From: Delphinus delphis
Lineage: Eukaryota; Chordata; Mammalia; Artiodactyla; Delphinidae
NCBI RefSeq assembly: GCF_949987515.2
Contig: NC_082691.1
Location: 36,578,417 to 36,642,416, forward strand
Direction: 5' to 3'
Length of the DNA stretch: 64,000 bases
In this document: positions 50,781 through 62,690 of the stretch, one piece after another
Layout: the number at the start of each line of letters is the position of its first letter
Numbering within the stretch: position 1 is the first letter of the stretch
Program-made: the position numbers and the translations under genes
Notes under the pieces: generated by a model
What the model saw: only the letters and a program-made list of their open reading frames with translations
The model's database searches: none
Told to the model about the DNA's origin: nothing

Positions 50781-50924
50781 GTTCTAAGTAGATGTATTTT
50801 AAAGTAGTTTTTTTTCCCCAGAAAAATCAGGGTTTCTTGGATAGCTGAAACATTTCATGCTTGTTTCCAGCTTAAAAAAAAAAAAAGGAACAAACCATGA
50901 CTATCAACGCCATGTATTTTAGTG

Positions 50925-51170
50925 CGGTGGGGTGTATGCTCTGGTCTGAGGCACCTGGATTCAAATCCTGGTTCTGCCACTTACCAGCTGTACGATCTTA
51001 AGCATGTTATTTCACTGTCTGACAACTCAGTTTCTTCCTCTCTAAATTGAGGGAAATAATAGTACCTATCTCCTAGGGTTCCTGTAAGGATCATGTTGTT
51101 AATACATGTAAAATCTTTATAAGAGTTTTACTATACTAAATGCTGATTAATATTGATTATTCTAATATAA
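50925..51170 (+). repeat. MIR SINE remnant
   Basis: 'ggattcaaatcctggttctg', 'ccacttaccagctgtacgat' and 'tcctagggttcctgtaagga' give forward MIR including its tRNA-like B box. Confidence 0.82.
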
Positions 51171-51172
51171 TT

Positions 51173-51535
51173 TTTGTCTTAGTCTGCCTGGACTGCTGTA
51201 ACAAAATACCACAGACTGGGTGACTTAAACAACAAACATTTATTTCTTATAGTTATGAAGGTTGAGAAGTCCAAGATCAAGGTGCCAGTGTCTAGTGACA
51301 GCTCTCACCCTGATTTGCAGACAGCTGCTTTCTTGTTTTACCCTTATGCGGTGGAGAGAAAAAGAGCAGGATCTCTGCTCTCCTTTTACAAGGGCACTAA
51401 TCCTTTCATGAGGACCTACCCTCATGACCTCTTCTAAACCTAATTACCTCACAAGGCCCCACCTTCTAATAAGATTACCTTGCGGGTTTTTAGGCCTTCA
51501 ACATATAAATTTAGGGAGACAAAAATATGTAGTAT
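51173..51535 (-). mobile_element. MLT1-type solo LTR (ERVL-MaLR)
   Basis: The plus strand begins 'cttagtctgcctggactgct', then 'accacagactgggtgactta', 'ggttgagaagtccaagatca', 'cctcatgacctcttctaaac' and ends near 'atataaatttagggagacaa', which is the reverse of the MLT1 LTR. No internal retroviral genes lie next to it. Confidence 0.85.
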
Positions 51536-51854
51536 AAGTTTTTGAAACAAAAAAAACATTATGGTGTTTAAATGTTCCTTTCCTAAATATAATAGTCTGA
51601 AACCACAGACAAGGAATCTCTTTTCAAAGTTCTATGTACCTCCTTCGTCAAAATTCCCTATTCATCTAAGGATGTTGACATCTTCTCTGAACTTATGTCA
51701 TGATAATTCACTTTGCTTAATATAGTACGTTATCTTGAAATATTTTGTAAATATTTATGCCATTTAACTCCTCATAAGCGTATGCCCTGATTCCTCACAA
51801 GAATTTTTTTATAATATATATTGGCCTATGTTGGAATAAGGACCTGTTTTAATA

Positions 51855-51960
51855 TCTAGAACATGTCCAGTTCTTGTGTACCTCCAAGCCTCAGCACGGT
51901 GTCCAACACATCACTGAGATTCAATGAATATTTGTTAAATGAAAGAACAAAAATATTTAA
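51855..51960 (+). repeat. L2/MIR-type 3' tail fragment
   Basis: 'cctcagcacggtgtccaaca' then 'ttcaatgaatatttgttaaa' with a GAATGAA-like tail. Family uncertain. Confidence 0.45.
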
Positions 51961-52186
51961 TATGGTTTTGTCAGTTTGATGATGTTGGTGTTATATAATA
52001 AGAAACAAGGCTCTAACTTTATAATCTATAATTTTTTTCTTGTACCCTATAGTATATTCTTCCCATTCAATTTTCTTTCTTTCTTTCCTTCTGTTTTATT
52101 TTTTAAATTGACATGTGGTAAAATTGACTCCTTTGGTATGTAGGTCTACGAATTTTAGCACATGTATAGATTAGTATAACTATAAG

Positions 52187-52480
52187 AGATTGGGATTGAC
52201 ATATACACACTATTATGTATAACACAGATAACTAATTAGAACCTGCTGTATAAAAAAATAAATAAATGAAATTGAAGCTTTTAATAAATTTTTTTTTAAA
52301 AAGAGAACCTACTGTATAGCACAGGGAACTATACTCAATACTCTGTAATGGCCTATATGGGAAAAGAATCTAAAAACGAGTGGATATATGTATATGTATA
52401 ACTGATTCGCTTTGCTGTACAGCAGAAACTAACACAACATAGTAAATCAACGATGCTCCAATAAAAAATTAATTAAAAAA
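52187..52480 (+). mobile_element. L1 3' UTR, apparently two overlapping 3' ends
   Basis: 52187-52265 reads 'gagattgggattgacatata' to 'gaacctgctgtata' and then A-rich tail. After about 30 nt, 52302-52480 restarts at 'gagaacctactgtatagcac' and runs to the usual 'ctccaataaaaaatta' end. The shared 'gaacct.ctgtata' occurs twice, so this is either two insertions or one L1 with an internal tail. Confidence 0.8.
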
Positions 52481-52629
52481 TCTTAAGTGCATATTGCTAA
52501 ATGAAAAAAAAAAAACTACAATCACAATCAGGATACAACATAGGTCCATTACCCCAAAAAACTCCCTTATGCTCCACTTACCCCAACCACTGGCAACCAT
52601 TGGTCTGTCCTCTGTCACTGAAGTTTTAC

Positions 52630-53250
52630 TTTTTAAAAAAATTTTTTTTTAACTTTTTATTTTGGAATAATTTCAGATGTGCAGAAAAGTTGTCAAAATA
52701 ATACACTGAGTTCCCATATATGCTTCTCCCAGCTTCCCCTAATGTTAACATCTTACATAACCATAGGATGTTTGTCAAAACTAAGAAATTAATATTGCTA
52801 CAATACTATGAACTAAACTACAGATTTTATTTGGATTTCATCAGTTTCCCGTTAACATCCTTTTAACTTCAAGATCCAGTCCAGGTCCCAAGTTACATTT
52901 AGTGGCTGGGTCTACTTAATCTCTCTGATGTGTGCCATTGTCCAGTCTTCCCTGGTTTTTCATGATCTTCATGCTTTTTAAAGATTACTGCTCAAGTATT
53001 TTGTAGACTGTTCCTCAAATTGGGTTTGTCTGATTTTTTTTTTGCATTATTAGAATGAGGATATGAATTTTGGGGAAGAACATGAAGAGGTGAAATACTC
53101 TTTTCATCACATCCACCTAAGTATAGGAGACCCTCATACTTATCATTGGTGAGGTTCACCTTGATCACTTGGTTAAGGAGATTTCTGCCTGGTTTCTCCA
53201 CTGTAACATTACTCTTTTCCCCTTTCTGTACTCCATTCACTGAGACAGCC
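52630..53250 (-). mobile_element. Old L1 3' end, minus strand
   Basis: 'ctttttattttggaataattt', 'cccctaatgttaacatctta' and 'tttgtctgattttttttttg' match the reverse of an ancient L1 3' UTR common in mammals. It shares its first part with the copy at 43886. Confidence 0.75.
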
Positions 53251-55468
53251 ATTGAGTCACTAATTTAACATTCTTATTATGACTAACTATTGCAAGCCTA
53301 ATTTATCCACAACCCTATCATGTGAAAGGTGCTTTCCATTTCACCACATACACCAGACAAGTACTATCATCCTGATTTTTTATGAGAATTGAGGCTTGTT
53401 GGAATTAAATAGTGCTTAATTAGTAAGAGGTAGAAGTAAAATTCAAGTCCATGAATATCTGATTCTGAAACACATGCTCTGACCTTACCAGACTGTCCTT
53501 TCATCTACCCCAAAATAAGTGTCAAAAAAAGTGAAGCAATTTATTCCTTTCACTAAGTATGCAAGTCTTATATTTTACCTTTCCAACTCAACATACCAAC
53601 ATACTTGAACTAGCGTGTTTATTTCATAAGGCTGTGGCTGAGCTATGTGGTGATTAGCAAACTGATAGATAGGACCTGTCATCCATGGGGATACCAGACA
53701 ACAAAGATAAACATCACCAAACCTGGGAGAGGAGGACTATGGGGAAAGAGAGATCCCATGGGAGAATGAAAGTGAATGGAAGACCAGAAGAGAAATCCAG
53801 AGAGTGAATGCCAGAGAAGTACAGAAAATAATAGCAGAGAACTGTCAGGGGAAAAGATATTATAGCTCTTTTCTCTCCGTACAATCAAGGCTATAGGGGA
53901 ATGAGTGGCCTGATAGCTTGCAGAGCACAGCATAGAGCAGAGATCATTCCAGGCACTGAAACCACAGCCTTAGAGTTACAGAGGGACTAGAGGTGTCGCC
54001 CGCCCATCAACTGAGGCCTTAAGAAAGATGACAGTCCATCTCTTCAACCTGTGGCTGAAAGTGAAATGCTCAATTTCAGGATTTGGGCATTTTCAAGACT
54101 TGTAAAGTCTGTGGACACTGAATGGTTAAACACTCAGATATTAGCCACGTCTCCCAAACCCTTAACTTTTCCCCCCTATAACTTTTAGGTCAGATTGGAT
54201 TGGACTTGTATTTCCCTCTATATGCAAAGTCCAATGATGTTCCCTCCTATTTAAGGGAATTCCCAGGGCCATCTGGCTTTAACTTCCTGTCACCACTAAA
54301 TTATTGTTTTCTGCTGCATTTTTCACTTTCATCCATGCCCTGGCATTGATCCTGTTGTTAACATAAATTTTTAAAAAACCATTTATCCTTTTGATCCCTA
54401 TAAAAACAAACCCACTCACTCGTGGACTTTTTGTGGGCATCTGATTTTCTTGTAGAGTTGGGGATAAAGAGTGAAGAAAAACCCTGTGAAACATGAATAT
54501 GCAACAAGTCTATTTTTAGTTCATTGGCTTCACTCTCTCATTACTTCTCTATGCCTTCTCTGCCTTTTTCTCTCCTTTTCATTCATTTACATTCCTCTAG
54601 CAATAACAACAACAAATAAATATCCTCCATTCTCCTGGCAGAGAGAACTGGCTCTCTCCTCTACTTGTCCCAAAAGTCTATTCCTCAATCTCTTCCACCC
54701 TTTTTCAGTTAGAAGATGAGATATCAGGAAAAAGAAGCACAGAGGATAACTCATTCAGGTTACACTTAAAATGTTTGCCCTACAATTATTCATGTTAATT
54801 AAATTTCTGTAGTTGAGCGAAAGTATGTTTTGTCCCATATTTCAGATAATCCCAGGAGGATTAGGATATTTTAGGAAACTAACTTCCAGGAGAAGCTGAG
54901 GAAGAGTGCACACAGATATACTCACAGTGTTTCATGTCAGCATTTATTTCATAATAGGTGTACGACTTTAAAAAAACGTTTTTTTGAAGCTTCTGTAGCG
55001 AGCAGCAAGTATATGATTAACTTCATTAATACCTTCACTAGCATATTTCCATGAATTTTTGGAGGCTTAGGTAGGCTTTTTACTGAGCACTGTTAACGAT
55101 CCCCAATTTATTAAAATACTTTAACATTCACACATGTTTTAATTATTAGAATAACCTCTTGGATATCTAGAATTCTAATCAAATGAAATCATTCAGGATG
55201 ATTTAAATTTCTGTATAGATAAAAGTCAAACACTGGACCTGAAATAGATTAGCTATTTTTAAATGGGAAATCTTTCTTAAATATACACATAATTCTCATG
55301 TTCTTAAACAAAACATATTGAATATAACTATTTCCTCAGTGACTGTGCATCATCTGAAAATTAGATATTTTACTTTTTGCACATATCACACTGTCCTACT
55401 GAAGAATATATCATTGTTCCCCAACTCTAAAAGGTCCTTACTCAGTTCGGGTTCTCCTAACCTAAGTC
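53251..55468. other. Intronic sequence, nothing recognised
   Basis: No repeat family or exon assigned. A perfect MEF2-consensus ctatttttag lies at 54510-54519. Confidence 0.6.
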
Positions 55469-55483
55469 AAAAATTGTAGTGCA

Positions 55484-55689
55484 GGGCTTCCCTGGTGGCG
55501 CAGTGGTTGAGAGTCCGCCTGCCAATGCAGGGGACGCGGGTTCGTGCCCCGGTCTGGGAAGATCCTACGTGCCGCGGAGTGGCTGGGCCCCTGAGCCATG
55601 GCTGCTGAGCCTGCGCGTCCGGAGCCTGTGCTCCGCAACGGGAGAGGCCACAACAGTGAGAGGCCCGCGTACCGAAAAAAAAAAAAAAA
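55484..55689 (+). mobile_element. CHR-type SINE, short form
   Basis: Clean short copy with a 15-bp perfect duplication (aaaaattgtagtgca) at 55469-55483 and 55690-55704 and a long uninterrupted A-tail. It is among the youngest-looking insertions in the window. Confidence 0.95.
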
Positions 55690-55704
55690 AAAAATTGTAG
55701 TGCA

Positions 55705-57839
55705 AGTAGTTTATTTGGGAGATGATTCTACAAAACGCCAGTAGGAGAGAAGGGAAATGAGACAATAAAGGCGGGCAGCAAAGAAATAAGTAAATCACCA
55801 CAGTGGACAAATGGAGCTTCATCTCTCTGGGGGCCTCTGGTTGCCAGTGCACAACACATTCTTTAGACTTACTCAACCAAGAGGCAAGGAAGCTAGGATA
55901 TTTACACATCAACTCCTGTCAGTCATTGGTTGTGAGCTAGTTCCTGGTGGCATTATTTCTCTGGCATTTCTGACCTGTCGTGCACCTGTAATAGGCATGT
56001 GATGTAGGCTCAAGCTACCGGAGAAATTATTTAGGCAGAGAGAGATCTATGCTGGCAAGAGCCCCACCAGTGGACATAAAATGGTAGAGCCCTGGTAGAT
56101 TTGGGCAGGGCACCGAGAGCTTCAATTACAAGCTCCTAATAGGAATTTGAGTTCCTCTGTTTATCAGTTCTAGTTCTCCTGTCTCTTTGTGGTGGAGCAT
56201 TTCATAGATCATTTCTTGCCTTCTACCTTCTGGAATGCTTTCCTCTCATTTTCTTGTATTTTGTTTTCTAACTTCTGCGTATTTGGAATGTACATTTCAA
56301 AAGCTATTATAACGGGTTATGAAATAGAAGTAAATGCATTTTTGCTTAAGGCCCTTACAGGCTATCCCCAGAGGAACATTTGCAGACTCAAATGCAAACT
56401 TGTGTTGTTTCAAAGCCATTTCTGATACTTTCTTTGTTCTGGCATTTGTTACCAATAAAATGAGATTGCTGGAGAGCTGAGTTCTGGGTGGGTGAGCTTT
56501 TATAAAGAAATGATGTATGGAGATATGAATGCATCATTGATAGAGATCACAGATGTCCACCACAAACTTTAATCTTAGCACATCCTCCTTAAAATTATAG
56601 ATGTTGATAAGGTCCATGGCTGTAACAGGCTTCTTCAGTAATCGATTTTAGAAGATTTCTTAGAAACGTTCCAGTATTATTATCTAAAAATACCTCGTGC
56701 TTCAAATAATCATAAGAAGAAGAACATCAACTATAATATCAATAATGTTAATTTTGGGTGATTTAAAACTGCGTGACTTCTGAATAAAAATGACAGATTG
56801 ACCAAATACTTTTAATTCTGTTCCTTTCAGAAATGCCATAAAATGGCAGTGGAAGAATTAAAATTCTTTAAAGCTACAGTGGAAAAGAAAATGGCAGAGA
56901 TAAGAAAAATGAGCAGGAGAGTTCAATGAAATGTGGAAAGGGGAAAGTGAATTGAACAGTGATTGACTAAGAGCTCTGCTGAATGGAGCCGGCACCACTG
57001 ATGGAACCGCAGGAGGGAGCAGCTGGCAGTCCCAGGCCAGAGAATTCCCAGAGGCTCAGAGTTTGCAGCAAGGAAGCTGAGTGGTCATATGCAGGGTCAA
57101 ATGCAGAGGGACTGGTTTCAGGTCTGATTTCAGAGCACTTAAACTGCCATGTCCTCTCTCTCACAGCCAAGAGACTTCTCCTCCTCTCCATGCCCCTGTC
57201 CACCCTCCACATGCACCAGGCCCATTACCGCTACAAGACTAGAGAGTTATTCTCCGGATGAACTGAACTGGGCTGGGTCCCCACAGCCCTAACAGAAAAC
57301 ATGGGACACAGGTAGAGCTGAAAAGCTCCAGACCGAGTGCAAGTCTGCCTAGTCTACTTGCCAATCTACTCCCTGAGCTCTGGTAGCCAGGCATATTCCC
57401 CTGAAACAGAAGCCTGGAAGATTCTTTCCTGGGGACACTGAACAACTCAGGAGAAGAAAACTAAAGATACCTGTATGCTAGTATTTCCCCCTAACTACAT
57501 GTACACAGACACACGCACACCCAATCAAAGGACTGCTAACCACTCAGGCCTCCTGTACAGAGAGCCCTCTAGTCCAAAAATGCCTGCATTATACAAATGC
57601 TCACTCATAAATATGAAAGTTCCCAATGTGCAGGAGAGAGCAAAACAAATGTGAAGTTGGGCGCTGGGGGAGCCGGGGGCAGGCGTGGGAAGCACAAAGT
57701 ACAGGTAGAAAAATAAACATTTGATTGACTATGATATCTTCTATCTAATAAAGGAAGTTACTGCATGCATTAAAATTAGAACAGGACACTTGGAAAAAGG
57801 ATGATTCTCAAAAAAAAAAAAAGAGAGAGAACTCTGCAG
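55705..57839. other. Intronic sequence, nothing recognised
   Basis: Moderate GC near 56980-57450, otherwise AT-rich. No splice-flanked coding segment that continues HDAC9 and no recognisable repeat. Confidence 0.6.
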
Positions 57840-58560
57840 AAAATGAGCCTCCAAACTGAAAGGGTCCACAGAATTACCCAGCAAAATGAATAAAATTAGA
57901 CTAAGGCTAATGCTTAAAACTTATACACTAAGAATTTTCTATGTGAGATTTTAGAACAGAGATAAGGAGAAGATTGTAAAAAGCTTCCAGAGAGGGTGGG
58001 GGAAGCCACATATAAAGGAAATAGAATCAACTTGGGATCGGAATTCACAATGATTTTCGACTAGTATTCTATGCCCAGCCACACAAATCTATCACTTATA
58101 AAGAGAGAAAAATGACATTTTCAGACAAGTAAGAATTCAATAAATATAAGATACCTTAGGATGTTCTTCCAAAAATAAAAACAATGGGGAAACCAATAAA
58201 GAAGCCATAAGGATCCAAGAAAGAGGGGATCATTGAAACAGCCAAGGAAAAGACCCAGGATAGGTGCAACGCCTAGAGAACAAACAGTTCGCAACAGTGG
58301 CAAAAGGTAGGAAACTCTAGGAAGAGACAGAGTGGAAATGTTGCACGTATGGCAAATATCTTTTATAAGCACATAGCAGAGGTATTCAAGCACAGGAAAT
58401 CAGACAAATAGGGGGTAAATTTACAATGAACTCCAGGAAAAAGGCACAACTGAAAAAGAAAACAGGCACAGCTGGCTCAGCAATAAGCAACATTTTACTA
58501 GTCGTTTAAACACTAGTTGATTTTACTTAACACTTTGATACAACTGCTGGGGAGGGTGGA
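57840..58560 (+). repeat. Probable old LINE-type interspersed repeat
   Basis: Phrases such as 'aaaagcttccagagagggtg', 'attctatgcccagccacaca' and 'gacattttcagacaagtaag' are common in dispersed mammalian repeats, probably old L1-type. The exact family is uncertain. Both copies of the 40-bp direct repeat reported below lie in or next to it. Confidence 0.45.
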
Positions 58561-58736
58561 GAAGAAATGTGCCTGTGTGCGCACGTGTGTGCATATGTGC
58601 ATGGACATGTGGCGTGCGGACACTCGTGGGTGTATATATATAAATGGGTATTGGAAGGAACTTCCTCATCTCCCTGGGCAAGGAAACAATAATACATAAT
58701 GCTTAAAATTTATACACTAAGAATTTTCTATGTGAG
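57908..58736 (+). repeat. 40-bp direct repeat pair, 789 bp apart
   Basis: Copies at 57908-57947 and 58697-58736 (taatgcttaaaa then ttatacactaagaatttt and ctatgtgag) differ at one position. They are too long for a normal target-site duplication. Confidence 0.9.
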
Positions 58737-61700
58737 CACATTATGTAGAAATTTTAAGGTAGGCGACCAGAAGAAGGAACAACTGCTGAAGGTAATTACC
58801 CCTGTAAACTGGAGAAAGAAACTGAAGAGAGGCAGAGGAGAGGACAGCTATTTTCATTATAAGAGATTTTTTACTTTTTAAACTAAATATATGTCTTATT
58901 TTGATTTTTAAAAACTATATAGAATTAATATATTACATTCTAATAATCTTACTCAATTCATGGAGAACTTGAAATTCAAGTTGGTGTTAAGGCCTAGACA
59001 GCTCTCACTATGGTTAACATCAGAGCTGAGAGAGAGGAGGGATAAAATGAATGTTTATGATATTCCATGAAAGCTGTATTATTTAACTTAAAAGTAAAAA
59101 TTAATTTTGAGAATCAGTATATTTTAAATAATTAAACCATTTCTCTTCCCATCCCTATACTCTGAACTAATCAAAAATTTTAATCTAGCTTTAGAAATAT
59201 ATATTTAGGAGAACTCATGATATCATTGTAGACAACAGAATTTCTGATATAGTAGCTGAAAGGTGATCATTCAGTATGGAAATACTTTAATTCTTCAAAT
59301 ATAAAAACACAATAGCAAACAAAATGCTTTGGACCAAAAATAAATCTATTTTACAATATTTTCTTTCAGAATCACCAACATTTTGACAAAACAGAGTTCA
59401 TTCTTTATCACGAATCAACTTTTGGAACATTTCCTTTACTTGTTTGTATTGAAGTTGAGTTCAATATAATTCAGAGAGCAGAAGGGCAGTTCTGGGAGGT
59501 TAAAGGTATTGAGTCATGCTTACACAAGCACATAAAGACAGAAATACATGTGCAGAGTTGATGCATCAGAAGAAAAGTAGGAAGGAAAGAGAGGATTTTA
59601 TTTTTCTCCTTCCCATTTTCTTACTTACAAGAAATGAATCAATTTGGCTACTAAAGACTGTCAAAAAGCAACATATAGCCCATGCATTAACTTTAGGGGT
59701 GTTTGCTTTTTTTTCAATCATAGAAAAAAAGGTGACTTTCTTTTAAGTTTATAAAGTTTTTTTTAAGAGTCCATTTCTTATTTGGTTCTCAATTACATGC
59801 ACATCAGAGAAAAGAATTTGAAGAAATTAAGATAAATCATTTAACAATTTCCTCTAGTTTATGTCAAGTGGTTTAAATTCTTTTCTTATCTAAAATAGTA
59901 ATTTGAGTGAAACCACATTCCTTAAGAAAGCACATTTATATGGTGTTTACAGTTTGCTAGTCTACCACATTGTAGTTTTCCTTACATCCCAAATCATTCA
60001 AATTTGCATATAACCTCAGCCAACTGAAGACCTGAGAAGAACCTATTGTTCCTGGGTTTACGAAGCATCAGTAAAAAATTAAAATAGTAATAATAAGCAG
60101 AAGAAGTAAGAACATCGATATAACTATATTATGAAGTGGGGGAGGGAAGCGGAAAATTAGTGAGTTATTCTCATGACCATCAATAAGTCAACAGACACGT
60201 TTAAAGTAAATAAATCAAGTAGATTATTTAAGAATATAGAGGTCATGCAAAGCATAAAAGTCAGAAATTGCTGAAATTGGCCAATATGGACTACGAGTAA
60301 GGTGAAACTGGACAGAGAACAGTTTCTTTTTATTATAAGCCTTTCAACACTGATTGATTTGATTTCTTAAAACTATATATATACATCTATATATATCAAT
60401 ACATACATATACATCTTTAAACTCTCAATATTTATGCAAGTATTATGTACATACATTTTATTTTATATACACACACAAAAAAATGCCCATTATATATATA
60501 AAATTAAGCACCCAATACCTTTACAAACATGAAATACATCTTCAGAAGTTTGTGACATTAGGGAAAATCCCTCAGAAAGCTGGGTGGACCCAGGTGGTAA
60601 GTTTATGATGCATGACCAATAGCCTATTTCTGAATTTTGAATAAAATAAAAAGTTAACGAGTGTAAAATAAGAAACTTCACACCCTTTCAGAGACTTCTC
60701 AACAAGAGTTTCTTTTTTTTTTTTTCCCTAGATTTTACATTAGCTGAAAAAAATCCCTGAAAAAAATCTCACTAAATGTACAAATCATTTGTTGGAGCCA
60801 CACAGCAGTAGAAGTGGCTTTCGGTAAGGTTATCATTTTTCATTCAACACTACTAGTATGTAAAATGTTATTTATGTTCTGAAGCAGTCATGGCACTGGC
60901 TAACCTTACATGAACCAGTCTCCCTCAATTCCAAGAGCAGCTTCCATAGGATGTTAACAATGTTGTTTTCAGGTAGAATATATACTATTATATAATTGGA
61001 CCATTCTGAAAGCACTAAGTGTGTATTTTTTAAAAAGTAATTAGAAGTTAGATTAAAATTTATGGATAAGTAATGTGATGAATGGAGCAAAATGTTGAAT
61101 TTATAGTTCATTTTAAAAGGACGGATGTCATGTCAAATCATGTACCACATCAGATCAATGGAAACCAGGTAAGGATTTTAAAAACTGGTCAATCCAACTA
61201 GTACAAGTCTCTTTCCTCCAAAATATATAAATGGACTTTCTTCCAAACTCTAAAAACAACTAAAGAAATAACTGAGAAAAAATAGGCCTATTTATGAAAC
61301 AAACTACATGATGGGTATTGAGCAAAAATACACAAAATGCACAATCATCAGTTCTTTTTCTGTTAAGTTAAAAGCATCGTGGAAGATTCTCAAATTCCTT
61401 TAACAAATCCTAGGGACTGGTCCACTAAGTTTCTCAATCTGCTTTGGTTTCTATATTGGAAATCTAGAGGAGCATTCACGTGTTAACCACTGATGCCTCC
61501 AAGCTAAGTGTCTGATGGAAACTAAACTCAGACTCAACTAAAGTAGTATCTCTGTCCTCATTCTGATCTGGACCATCCCTCCCCTTCTTTACTTGCTGAC
61601 TTCCTACCACCTTCTGATTTGCTTTTATGTCCTACATCAACTGAAGGCCTTCAGAGAGTGATGAAGGTAAAAAAAGAGGAGGAGGTGAGAGGTATCTCTC

Positions 61701-62475
61701 CCTGCAGGGTTACCTCAAAGACATTTCACCACCACTCAAATGTTTTTTTTCCTCTCTGGTTATTTCCTGCCTCCTATTATTAATTTTCTTCTTGGCTACA
61801 GACATTCTTCAGTCATTGTTATTTTGCTTAGCTGTTTAAAGCCCTCTTATATTGAGTCATATAAGGAAAAAGGCTTTACAGCCAGACAAATGTTTGGGAT
61901 TTAAGAGATTCAGAGAATGGAAGGACAAAAGACATCAAACAAGAAAACAGAGAAGTCATACAAGTACCCTAGTAAAACTCCGATGACTGAAATAGCTATT
62001 TACCTCAGGTTTTTTACTGATGTGGTTCCTGTGGCAATATCTATCATTCCAAACATATGTGCTCTAGACTGGGCAGGAAATTGTTGAAGTTGAAGGGAAG
62101 AGCAGAGGAGATGGAAAAATATTATCTTCTAATGCTCCATATGCTGAAAGATGATAAGCTATATTCCATATTAAACCCCCAGCAAACTGATTCCTATCTT
62201 CTGTGTATCTATCACTACCATAAAGTTTACTGTTATTATTAATATTATTAGTGCAAAATTACTTATATATTGGAAACACTCTACCACTTTTAAAGGTGAC
62301 TTCCTAAAATGAAACTCCTACCAAAGAGAATGCTCCTAGTATATAATTATGAGTTCATTAACTCATTTTTAATGCTCAATTGGAGGCTATTACAAAGCAA
62401 GTAAAGGGCCAAAGAAGAATAAGCATTAATCTTACAGATCGTGTCTCACAATTTTCAGTAAAAAAACAAAATGTC
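58737..62475. other. Intronic sequence, nothing recognised
   Basis: AT-rich, with a TA/CATA-rich low-complexity tract near 60372-60412 and T-runs at about 60712-60724. No gene. Confidence 0.6.
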
Positions 62476-62690
62476 GAGCTTCCCTGGTGGCGCAGTGGTT
62501 GAGAGTCCGCCTGCTGATGCAGGGGACACGGGTTCGTGCCCCAGTCTGGGAAGATCCCACGTGCCGCGGAACGGCTGGGCCCGTGAGCCATGGACGCTGA
62601 GCCTGCGCGTCCAGAGCCTGGGCTCCGCAAAGGGAGAGGCCATAACAGTGAGAGGGCTGCGTACCGCAAAAACAAAAACAAAAACACAAA
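62476..62690 (+). mobile_element. CHR-type SINE, short form
   Basis: Starts 'gagcttccctggtggcgcag' and ends 'gctgcgtaccgc' with an aaaac-rich tail. The flanking duplication is imperfect (aaacaaaatgt and aaacagaatgt). Confidence 0.92.
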
